A stretch of DNA of 64,000 nt, taken from NCBI GenBank assembly GCA_951804985.1, contig OX638133.1, positions 10,870,501 through 10,934,500 on the forward strand. Direction: 5' to 3'. The notes below the pieces were generated by a model. That model ran no database searches. It worked only from the letters and a program-made list of their open reading frames with translations, and was not told the origin of the DNA. The translations under genes and the position numbers were made by a program. This stretch comes from Dryomyza anilis (Eukaryota; Arthropoda; Insecta; Diptera; Dryomyzidae). This document shows, in pieces, positions 33,480 through 44,400 of the stretch (within the stretch, counting starts at the first letter, position 1; each line of letters begins with the position of its first letter).

Positions 33480-35215
33480 TCAGATAATTGTTCCCCGGAC
33501 AGTTTTTTCAAAAATTCTTCTACTAAAAAACATATATATTTCTCTGTGATAATTCGCAATTACAAAACTTACCCAAGACAATTCGCGAAGACAATTCTTT
33601 CTCAAGAAAATAAACTATAGAGACGATTTCTCTTCTGACCAATTTTTCCCCGAGGTAATTCTTTCCCAAGACGAATCTTAGCCATGTCAATGATTTCCCG
33701 TGAAAAATTTTCCACAATTCCTCTATCACCCATCCATACAGGAAGACAATTCTTCTCCGGACAGTTCTTTTCAAAGGTTGAAATAATTCTTCCCCGAACA
33801 GTTTTTTTTTAATTTTAATACTAAGAAAAAAAAAATATATATATTTGACAATTCGCAATGACAAAACTTCCCCGAGACAATTTTTGAAGACAATTCTTTC
33901 CCAGGAAAATAAACTATAGAGACGATTACTCTTCGACTTATTGTTCCCCGAGGTAATATATAGAGACGATTGCTCTTCGACTTATTTTTCCCCGAGGTAA
34001 TTCTATCCCAAAACAATTCTTATCCACGATAATTCTTTCCCTAGAAAGTTCTTTCACAATTCCTATACCACCCATTCATACAGAGAGACAATTCTTCTCT
34101 GGACAGTTCAGTCACAAATTCTTCTTCTTCTAAAAATATTTCTATGTGACAATTCGCAATGGATAAAACTACCCGAGATAATTCTATGTCAAGACAATTA
34201 ATTCCCGAATCAATTCATCTCGAAGACAATTATTTTTCAAGAAAATAAACCTTACAGACAATTCCTCTATAGATCAATTTTTCTCCGAAGTAATACCCTT
34301 CCAAGAAGATTCTTCGCTAAGAGAATTCTTTTTCCCCGAGGTAATACTAATACTTTTCCAAGAAGATTCTTTGCCAAGACAATTCTTTCCCGAAAAAATT
34401 CTTTCACAATTTATCTATGATCTCTGCATACAGAGGCAAAATTACACTCCGCACAATTTTTATTGACAATTCTTCACCTGTGAGAATTCTTCCAAGACAA
34501 TAAATCTTTCATACAATTCATTGCTATTACAATTTTTTCTCGAGCTCTTACAATCTTACCCTACAATATCTGCCAACAAATGAACAATTCTTCGGCGTCT
34601 AATTTTCTCTAAAGATTCTTTCTAATGTTAATATTTAGTCATTGTTCACGTTCTATATGTAATTTTTTTATTCGAAATAATTCTCATGACAAAAACATCG
34701 ATTCAATGAATCGCCCAGACAAATCTTTCCCGAGACAATTCTTTGAAAAATTCACTACCGTCTGCTACCGACAATTCTTCCATGTGACAATTATTCCCCA
34801 ATGACAATTATTCCCAATGTCATCCTCAAGACAATAATTCTTCAAAACAATTCTGGTTAGGACAATTCTCCCCCAAGCTATACTTTTCCAAAACAATTCA
34901 TCGTCAAGACAATTTTTTGTGACAAAGTTATTTCAAAAATGCTCTACCATTTTTGCAAACAGATGGACAATTTTCACCGACAATTATTTCCCAAGTTAGT
35001 TTTTCCAATTATTTTTTTTCCAATTATTTTCGAAGACAATTCTTTCAAAATTCTCTGCCTTCTCTGCAAATATGGACAATTATTATGCGAATAATTTTCG
35101 TCGACACTTTTTCCCTGAGCGAATTCCGCCCCAAGATAATTCTGGTTCAGACAATTCTTATTCGAGACATTTCCTTTTCAAGAGAAGTCTTCAATAATCC
35201 CGATACAATTATTTT
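33480..35215. repeat. Degenerate repeat family I, long block
   Basis: About 1.7 kb of loosely repeated GACAATTCTT(T/C)CCCGAG-type motifs. A segment near 33480-33780 recurs near 33780-34130 (both with CGCAATNACAAAACTTCCC-like and CACCCATNCATACAG-like motifs), so larger duplications of about 310 bp are layered on the short motif. Open frames here are artefacts. Confidence 0.6.
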
Positions 35216-35219
35216 CTAA

Positions 35220-37185
35220 TTTCTACTAACAGCAATTAAGAGTCTTATTTCGAAAAAAATAATCGACGTAAATATAGCACCAGATTTTAATTGCATTCAT
35301 TAATCAATCCAGCAATTAAATACACTAATTTTATGAAAACATTTGCAATCTTCGTTAAATCAACTATTACGTTTGCTAATATGAATATTTGTACGTCAAT
35401 GCAGCAAATTAATTAGTCGACGCAGTTTCAGCAGTTGTATTTGCTTAAACATCGCCGACTGAATTATTTGCTTCATTGACGTACAAATATTTATATTAGC
35501 GAAAGAAATTGCATATATAACGAAGAATAGCAAATGTTTTCATTAAATTAGTGAATATCATTGCTGGATTGATTAATGAATGCAATTAATATTGATTGCT
35601 ATTATTTTTAAAACGTATAGTAAAAGAAAACAAAGTCGTAGCCGTTCTTTTGGTTTCAAATATGGATTTAAATGGACTTTAATACGTAAATGAACTGTAA
35701 TAAGTAGGACTATAATAAGTAAGTAAGTATGATAATATGTTAACAGTATTAAATTAAATATATAAGAATATTTTGCATAATAAAAAAATACAAATGTCCC
35801 TTATTATTTCATTGTGTTTTATTTATCATTCGTTTCAATTACACTTTTGTTTTAACTTGCTAGTTTGCATTAGCATTAATTTATACAATTAAATATACTA
35901 GGTGTTATGTGTTTCAGAATTAATTAGTAAATTCTATTGTTTTTCTCATTACAAAAAATATGTTAAATTTAAATATTGTTTTACCATTTATGTTAAGAAG
36001 TTAAATAGTACAGCAAGTAGTTTTATTTTTGCAATCAATAACAAATTATTAAAAACTTAAAACAGATTTTATAAATTGAATTTTGAACTAAACCATAATT
36101 GTTTTTTTTTTAATTTTAGTTTTTTCCACATTTAAATTAAATTTAATTTGTAGCAATTTTATTAAACATTTATACATTTATTTGATAGAGTTAGGTGTAA
36201 TTTTAAAAATGTCTATTACGGCTGGTTTTTTGTTTTGTTTTGTTTTCAGTGTCATGTTTTCAGTGACTACTTGGAATTTTTCGTTTCGATATGCTTTTAA
36301 ATTGAAATAATTTCTACTTTGGCCTAAGTTTATAAAATGTTTATTTAAAAAATATTTGTTTCTGGTAATGTGTTTTCTTTTTATTAATTTTATTAATATA
36401 ATGGACTATTTTGAATGGCTTTTTTTTATTTTCAGCAATTATATGAATTATTTAATGTTTTATATTTTATAAACAATATATAATTTCGTGTTATGCCTTT
36501 CGTTAACTGCCCTAAAAGGTACTTCTTATGTTTGCTATATCCCAGATATTATTTTCACATTTATCTTAATTTCAGTTTTTGTTTTTTTTTTTTACTTATT
36601 GTTCCGCTTTCAATTACGCTTGTACTTTGCCATTTATTCTTTGTTCGAACCAGGTATTTATTTTGTTTATTAAAAAAAATTATAATATTCAAAACTTGTT
36701 GCAATATTTAAATTTTATTTTTTATTTTAAATATTAAATGAAAAATATAACTTAAAATAGCTTTTAAACATTGCAGCAAGTCTGAAAAATTGTAATTTAT
36801 AGGAATATTTTTTTCGTTATTTTTACAATATGCTGCCTTATTTTGTTGAATAAGGAAACCATTTGGAAGTTTTACACACTATGCTGTTATTAGTTCTAAA
36901 ATTAAATAATAATTTAAATCTATTTTTTATGCTGAAAAAGTTTTAAAGCAATTTGTGTAATTTGATTTATAACTTTTATAACTTTAGAGAAATCATAATT
37001 CGTTATTATATAAAAAAAAAAATAAAAAATCAAACCAAAATAAAAGACTTACAAAAAATTCTCATATTAATCATTACATTTTTTGTATTGAAGAATTAGT
37101 TATTTGGTACGAAACATGAATTTTTCTTTCTGAAGATCTGTTTTCATATTTCTAAAACTTGCAAAAATAAATATGGAAAATAGTA
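35220..37185. other. AT-rich DNA, no gene seen
   Basis: An inverted pair around 35290-35590 (ATTAATCAATCCAGCAATTAA and its reverse at 35560; GACGTACAAATATT at 35470 with its inverse at 35385) marks a probable palindromic element of about 300 bp. The remainder has extreme AT content and no coding signal. Confidence 0.45.
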
Positions 37186-37189
37186 TTTT

Positions 37190-37995
37190 GATTTGAAATT
37201 CAGAAATGTTCAATTGAAATTCAGAATTTTCCATTTGAAATTAAAAAAAAATCAATTGAAATTCTGAAATTCCATTTGAAATTCAGAAGACATCACATGA
37301 AATTCAGAAATTTACATTTGAAATTCAGAACATTTTATTTGATATTCAGAAATTTCTATTTGAAATTCCGAAAATTCTTATTTGAAATTCAGAAGTTACC
37401 ATTTGAAATTCAGAAATTTCCATTTTAAATTCAGAAAATTTCTGTTTGAAATTTAGAAGTTTTCATTTGAAATTTAAATGAAAATTTCAGAAAATTTCCA
37501 TTTGAAATTCAGAAATTTCCATTTTAAAATTAGAAATTTCCATTTGAAATTTAGAAATTTTCATTTCAAATTCAAAAGACATCACTTGATATTCGGGAAT
37601 TTTATTTGAAATTCAAAAACACCAACTGAAATTCAGAAATTCTATTTGAAATTCCGAAAATTGTTATTTTAAATTCAGAAGTTACCATTTGAAATTCAAA
37701 AATTTTCATTTGAAATTCAGAAGTTTTACTTTTGAAATTTAAATGAAAATTTCTGAAATTTCCATTTGAAATTCAGAAAATTTCTATTTGAAATTCAGAA
37801 ATTTCCATATTAAATTTAGAAATTTCCATTTGAAATGCAAAAGATGTCTTTAAATTCAAAAATTCCATTTCAAATTCAAAAGACATCACATGAAATTCGT
37901 GATTTTTTTGAAATTTAAAAGACACAATTCAGAAATTCTATTTGAAATTCAAAAGACCTCACTTTCAAATGGAAATTTTCTGAATTTCAATTGAT
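37190..37995 (+). repeat. GAAATTCAGAA array, second locus
   Basis: About 800 bp of TTTGAAATTCAGAAATTTCCA-type units in one orientation, with a short inverted part at the right end (TTTCTGAATTTCAATTGATC at 37975). Same family as 32236-32940. Confidence 0.8.
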
Positions 37996-38004
37996 CTTTT
38001 CTAT

Positions 38005-38740
38005 ATTCCATTTGTAAATGGTGTAGAACTGAAGCTGAATCTAGACTTAACAAAATAAAAAACACGGAACGTCATTAACTGAAGTGCAATCTTGGTTGGT
38101 TGAGAGACTAGCACTTTGTAGAAATTAAGTTAAATCGAAATTATACAAAATGAAAATCCCAAAAACACATTTAAAGTGCGATATACGAGTATTCGTTATC
38201 ATATATCTGGTGGAATTGAAATTTACCAGAATATTTAAAACAATAGAAATTAATAGAAAATTACCTATAATAACTGAAGAGGTACCTATCTCGAGAACTC
38301 ATTATCGTTATTACTGGAAAAATATAGAACTCAAACTGAACTAAACTTCGCAAAATGAGACGGTTTTAAAAGAAATGTAATTCGAATTATTGGAACTATT
38401 CTATTTAGAGCGCTCTAAAATTGCACTCAAAAAGGAGACCAATTTTTGACTGTTTTACAAAGAAAAAAAAGAAAAAAAGACTGATTAAAGTATCGCATTT
38501 AAGACTGTTTTCAAAGCATTCCAAAATATTACAACACTCTTAAAAGGAGCTCGCATAAATTAGACTCTTAAAATCATCAGATTTAAAATTATTTTTAAGC
38601 GTTCTGGATAGTCTCATTTATGAGTACTCTAGGAGGCCCTCTCAAACAAAACTCAATAAAGCATTAATTTTAGGAGTATTGAGAGTGATCACTCATAAAA
38701 CGGATTCATAGGAAATCCTTTTATATTCAATGATTTACTC
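38005..38740. other. Intergenic DNA, no supported gene
   Basis: A 64-codon frame at 38150 begins with an ATG but shows no domain. No other features. Confidence 0.35.
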
Positions 38741-38744
38741 TCGA

Positions 38745-38885
38745 ATATTTTGCCATTGACTGCCGAGAGGTAGCGTCGTATAGAAGAAAAACAATTTTTG
38801 TTTTTTGACGTTGACAGTCGCTGGGATCGAACACAACAGCGACTTTTCAGCTCGTAGTCTAACGCACTAAGCAGTCACGCTATGA
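38745..38885 (-). mobile_element. tRNA-derived SINE fragment, minus strand
   Basis: TGCCATTGACTGCCGAGAGG and TAGCGTCGTATAGAAG match the inverted SINE body. GGGATCGAAC and the following TCGTAGTCTAACGCACTAAG are the inverted box B and anticodon-arm regions. Confidence 0.7.
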
Positions 38886-39186
38886 ATGTTTTATGTGTAT
38901 TTAAAATAATCTTAAATATGATGAGCTCCTTAAAGCGTACCTTCCACACATAAAAAAATGTAAAATGTAGACTTGAAATGTAGAATCTGCAGAGAAAGAT
39001 CGCTGATGAAGGGGCTTGGCTGCCTCTGAAACAGCTGTACGATCTGCCACTCAATGCATTTTGCCAATTGTTTGTTGTTTTATTGGTTGGTACAAAACAC
39101 CCAATTAGTACTGACTGGACCTTGAGCACGTTAAGACAATATCTTAAAATTATCAAGAGGTCGTAAAACAAAAACAATTAATTATA

Positions 39187-39376
39187 ATTATATTCATCAA
39201 TATGACAATTCAAATTCATTGTATTGAACATTTTGTTCATATATATAATGAATGCATTCATTAATATGTCTTTTAATGAACGGTGGTATCAATATGATGA
39301 ATCTGGAAGTTGGTAGAAAAATTCATAATATTTATGAATGAATTCATCATATTGATGAATTTTTTTTTCTGTGTAG
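39187..39376 (+). mobile_element. AT-rich MITE family B, right-end copy
   Basis: Matches the right 200 bp of the copy at 13447 (ATCAATATGACAATTCAAAT, AATGAACGGTGGTATCAATA). It ends TTGATGAATTTTTTTTTCTG then TGT, giving the family's true right terminus, the inverse of ACACAGAAAAAAA. Confidence 0.8.
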
Positions 39377-39439
39377 CCAGGTTTCGTGAGCCTTTTTTAA
39401 CTTTTTTAAGTACTCATATATGAAATATTTACGTCATTC

Positions 39440-39905
39440 AGCGTTGAAACCTCAGTGTTTAGTGCGATGGACTGCAAACTAATAGGTCCCATGTTCAAAT
39501 CTGGGCTGGGACGAACAACATATTTTAATAGATGAAAAAATTGTTCTACACCCAGAAAAAAATACCCTCAAATCCCATTCAAATTGGTCAATAGGACAAT
39601 TATTGATTTAATAGTATACAAAAAATAAATCTTTTCATATAAACTCAATGGAAATGTGATGGTATTTTCTAGTATTTAATGATAATTTCCGATTAAAATA
39701 ATAGTTTATCCTATTAACTATTTTTAATAGTAAAAAACTATTATTTATATAGTATTTTTTTCTGGGTGTATACGCTATCTCTCGGCGGACATTGGAAATC
39801 CTACATTGTCCTTTGCCCACCCTTCTTATTTTAAACTACCAATACTTTGAGAACAAACATAACACGGTAAGAGTTCAGGACTATAGCGCAAAACTATTAT
39901 TAATA
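39440..39905 (+). mobile_element. tRNA-derived SINE interrupted by a CACCCAG MITE
   Basis: The SINE head (ACCTCAGTGTTTAGTGCGAT, TGTTCAAATCTGGGCTGG) and body up to TTGTTCTA (39548) are followed by the MITE 39549-39768. The body resumes with TACGCTATCTCTCGG and runs to ACTATAGCGCAAAACTATTA. Comparison with the intact SINE shows an empty site TTCTATACCGC. Confidence 0.8.
39549..39768. mobile_element. CACCCAG MITE, complete 220-bp copy
   Basis: Ends CACCCAGAAAAAAATA and inverted TATTTTTTTCTGGGTG, flanked by TA at 39547-39548 and 39769-39770. Insertion in a SINE defines the boundaries and the TA duplication. Tc1/mariner affinity is inferred from TA only. Confidence 0.88.
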
Positions 39906-39939
39906 TTATCGATGTAACTTTTACGGAAAACACACAGAG

Positions 39940-40235
39940 AAATGGATCGAAAGACACCATTTTTTCAGGGTTTAGTGTCATTTTTTCTAAACATTTCAAA
40001 CAGTCAAAAGCGTAGTTTGTATCAAAAGTTAACTGTTTTCTGTCCATTTCTCGAATGGCAGATTATCAAATTTTATGGAATTTTGAAGGCCAGATTCCCG
40101 GCATATTTTCGAAATGAGCAGATAACGTACAGCATTTGATGCAAACTGTGCCTTTTATACAAAGTCTACCTTTATCTATTTGAAATCATTCGATAAAATG
40201 TTTCTGAACTGCTCTGAGACTGCCAAAAACATTAT
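39940..40235. repeat. Dispersed repeat family H fragment
   Basis: Contains TTCTGTCCATTTCTCGAATGG, CAGATTCCCGGCATATTTTC and TTTGAAATCATTCGATAAAATGT, like pieces of 9385-9930. Confidence 0.45.
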
Positions 40236-41319
40236 CTTAGACGTAATCGTATTAATTAAAAATATTTTCATATATATCTAAATTAGGATAAATTAAATCT
40301 CATACTAAACTGAAGATTCAAGAAAAAGAAAATATTTGATCAAATTAGGGAATCACATTAAATAGAAATTTGATCCAGATAACTGAAAGTGGGGACTTTG
40401 AGTACTGATTGCTGTTGAGATCTCGCAGAACTGAAATTTACAAAATGAAAAATAAGAAACAGCATTGAAAAAAAAATCGAATATTATGATAAATTAGATC
40501 TTATATAATTGGAACTGGTTCCAATGGTATGAGATATAATTTATACTAATATTCCCAGTTTTAGTTCATCTAAAAATGTAAAACAATTGAATATGAATAT
40601 AATAAATAAAGTATTTATAAAACTTCAAAAGACTTTACCAAAAGTCTTTAAACGTTTCAATTTTGAACAAATGGAAATAAGAGCGAAAAAAATATAAAAA
40701 TATTTTGCAATTTATTGTTTAAATAATTTTACTTAATTTCAAACTTTTTAATTATAATTTTATATATTTTTTTATTGTTATTACATTTCAAAATAAATAT
40801 TTTGCTAAAAAAAAAACATTGAATTACTTGTATTGTTTTGTTTGTTAATCTTTAATTACACAAATACTACTTGAGGCACATTTCGTTTAGTACTTAACAA
40901 CTGTTCATATATTTTTCTTATAGTTTTTAATATTTTTAATTATAATTTTTAATATTATTTTTTTTATTTTTTTAATATATAATTTTATATTTAAATTTAT
41001 TTTTCAATTAATTTATTTATTTTTATGTAGATAACCTAATGTTTTGGCTTAGTTTTAAACAATGTTGATTTTTTTAAATTTAATTTTTATTATCTTTTTA
41101 GGCTTAGTCTGCTACTTACATTTATATGAAACAAATTATTAAAAATGTTTTTGTTACTTTAAATTGTTTTTATCACCATTGCACACAATTGCAGTATAAG
41201 AAGTTAAAGTTAATTTAAAACCGCAGCTGGCAACACTGGCTGCTGACAGCACTGCCCGCCAGCAGCGATGCCAACGGCAGCCATGTTGTTGGTCGCCATT
41301 TTGTAGAAGTTTGCTGCAC
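40236..41319. other. AT-rich DNA and 3' UTR of the CNG channel gene
   Basis: The last few hundred bases before 41320 are the 3' UTR of the minus-strand channel gene. A minus-strand AATAAATAAAT lies at about 41011-41021, roughly 300 bases after the stop codon, and could be the poly(A) signal. Nothing else recognised. Confidence 0.45.
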
Positions 41320-41473
41320 TCACAGCGTATTCTGCTTGCTGTCGATTGACTTGGAGGCAGAGACCGGCCGTGGTCGTGGACGTTTCTTTGGCTGCAGCGA
41401 GTAGAGGCGACCGCTGCGGGTGCGCTGCGACTCGGTGTTGGCACCGGAGGCGGCAGACTGCGTCAGCTGTTGG
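41320..41473 (-). CDS. CngA: CNG channel exon F: C-terminal tail and stop
   Basis: Acceptor TTCTCTTGCAG precedes C/CAA. The split codon gives Asn, then [50 protein letters not shown] and TGA at 41322-41320. A longer open frame in another phase runs through this exon and the whole upstream intron but does not fit the phase of exon E. The basic KKRPRPRP stretch is probably cytosolic. Confidence 0.82.
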
Positions 41474-44400
41474 CTGCAAGAGAAGGAAGAGAATTTTATG
41501 AAATTTAGAAATAAAAATTAAGGAAATAAGAAGAAGAACATAAAGAAGAGAACACAATATGAAAAAAGGAGAAAATATAAGAAACTTAAGAAATAAAAAG
41601 AAGTGAAGGATAATAGGGAAAAGAAGGAAAAAGAAGGAAAGAAAATTATAACGAAATAAAGAAAACGAATACAGGAAAAAAAAGACAAAAATAAAAGGAA
41701 GAGAAGAGAAGAAAAAGAAAAAAAAGGAAAATAATAAAAAAAAAGAAAAATAAAAAATGAATGGAGGGAAAGAAGGTGAAGAATAAAAAGAAATAAAAGA
41801 AGGAAAAAGAAGAAATATAGGCATAAGAAAGAAAAAAAGAAGTAAAAGAAGGAAAAGAATAAAAACAAGGAAAACAAGGAAATGATGGAAAACAAGGAAA
41901 ACAAGGAAAAGAAGGAAAAGAAGGAAAAGAATGAAAAGAAGGAAAAGAAGGAAAAGAAGGAAAATAAGGAAAAGATGGAAAAGATGGAAAAGAAGGAAAA
42001 GAAGGAAATGACGGAAATGTAGGAAAAGAAGGAAAAGGAGGATATGGAGAAATATAGGCATAAGAAAGAAAAAAAGAAAAGAAGGAAAAGAGTAAAAAGA
42101 TGGAAAAGAAGGAAAAGAAGGAAACGAAGGAAAATAAGGCAAGAAGGAAAGGTAGGAAAAGAAGGAAAATACAAAAAAATAAGCAAATAAAGTAAAATAA
42201 GGAAATGATGGAAAAGAAGGAAAAGAAGGAAAAGAAGGAAAAAAGGAAAAGGAAAACAAAAAGGAAATGTAGGAAAAGAAGGAAAAGGAGGAAAAGAAAG
42301 AAAGAAGGAAAAGAAGAAAAGGAAGGAATAGATATAATGAAAAGTATGAGAAAAAAGTAAAAAAAGAAAAAAAAGGAAAAGAAGAAAAAATGAAAAGAAG
42401 GAAAATAAAGAAAAGAAGAAATAATGAACAGAAAAAAATATGGAAAAGAAGGAAAATAAAGAATATAAGGATATGATAAAGGAAAATATTGAAACGGAGA
42501 GAAAAATAGATAATTGAAAACAGAATGAAATTTATGAAACGAATGGTAATAAAAAAGAATAGAAAGAAAATAAGTTAAAGATGAAAACATATAATGAACA
42601 ACTTTAAAAAGAAAACTAAGAAAAAATAATAAAAAAAGAACAATATAAAAAAGAAGTAAGTGTAGGAAAATAAGTAACAATAAAATTGGAAAATGAGAAA
42701 AACAAAATTTTAGCACAAATCTCAAAAAATATGGGCGTATTCTTTACTTGCTCTTTCGTAATTTTCGTTCATTCGAAATTCATGTCTTATATGAATGTCT
42801 TATAAATATCGAAGTATAAATAAAAGAAAAAATAAAATTAAATTTAAAACAAGGGAAGTGAAACCGTTTTTTTGTTAAATAAGAAAATCCATAAATTGTA
42901 CTTAATACACCGCCATTCAACTTACTTGAGCTCCAATTTCGCCAGTCGCTGTTTCATCTTCGCCTGACTCGCCGTGTACTCTGCCAGCAGGCGCGCCAAG
43001 CGCATATTCAAATTCTCCACGGACACCTCCAGCTTCTCGATGCCACCCTCGATGCTGTCGTGCACGCGTTGCGAATCTGCAACAAAATAAAACAGCAAAT
43101 TTAATTGATATAGTGTCACGTCAGACAATGACCTCCCCACACACATACTAAGCCCCACAAAATCCCTCCTTCGAAACAATTTCCACCCGTCTACGCAACC
43201 TACCTGCAAACACGTGCTCGTCCAGCAGCCCATCCTTGCGCAGTAATTGACAGCCGCGTTCGGTAAGCGTCGCACGCGCCTCCGGATAATCCGACAATGT
43301 CTCCCACAGGTCGCGTTTCGCCAGGCAAAACAGATCCGAGTAACCGAGCGAACGCACGTTTGCCGTACGCCGATTGCCCGTTCGATTACCGGCGATCTCC
43401 AGCACCGACACCTCACCGAACACGGAACCAGCGCCGAGGGTGGCAAATACCGTCACCCCATCGTCGGCCACCACCGACAGTTTGCCACGCTTCACGATGT
43501 ACATCTCCTTGCCGACATCGCCCTTGCGACAGATATAGTCGCCCGGACTGAAGACCTGCAGCTTTAGTTTGAGCACCAACGCCTCCAGCAGACCGGGTTC
43601 GCAGTCGTGAAAGATGCGCACCTGCTTCAGTGTGTCCATGTGCACTTGAATCGCAATCTCCGCCTTTAGTTTGTCCGGCAGTGCGGCGAGCACGCGCTCC
43701 TCATCCAATGCCCCGCTCTGCGACCACGTATAGGCGAACCAGCGGATGACGCGTGCCTCCAGTTCGTGGCCTACGCGTCGGAAGGCCATGTACTGCTTGA
43801 CACCGTCCATGCGATTCTGGAATTCGACGCGCGCCACATTCATGTTCGATATCATGGAGCCAATGTTACCTGTGTTGTGCAATACGAGATGAGAGTAAGA
43901 GAAATGAAAAAGGACAAGGAAGAAAAAAAAATAATAATGCGAATTAACAAGAAGTATTTAGTGTTGCCTTTAAGTAATTTTTAGTTTGTACGAATTCTTT
44001 TAATGCACGTGTAATAACATAAAATTTGATATGACAATCAACGCAATATTCATTTATCCCAACTCTACGGGGAAATTGTATTAATCGGGACTAGTTATGC
44101 TACTTTTATATGAAACCAACCGGCAACTTAAATATGGCGTTTTTTTTTTTTAATAATAGTTTTATTAACACCTCATAAGAACATTTAAACCTAACACGAC
44201 ACGGTTCTGAAATTGAAGAAACAGATAACGCAGAAATTCTTTAATTAAAAATTCACACCTTTTTTTTGATACCTTTTAATAAAATTTTAAAACTTTACAA
44301 AGATTCCGAGACAACAAACCAAATCCTATATCGTGTAAAGTCCCAAAAAAACTTTGCTGAGATCTATAATTATTAGAAAATGATAGGGTTTCCGATAAAA

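Noticed and set aside
41646..42725. Open frames of 222-359 codons on the minus strand rich in Phe, Ser and Leu
   Set aside because: They arise from the purine-rich low-complexity tract; the composition is pure repeat translation and the phase does not match the adjoining CNG exons.
43247..43567. Plus-strand frames of 84-106 codons opposite the CNG binding-domain exon
   Set aside because: Shadows of a GC-richer minus-strand coding exon with clear homology.
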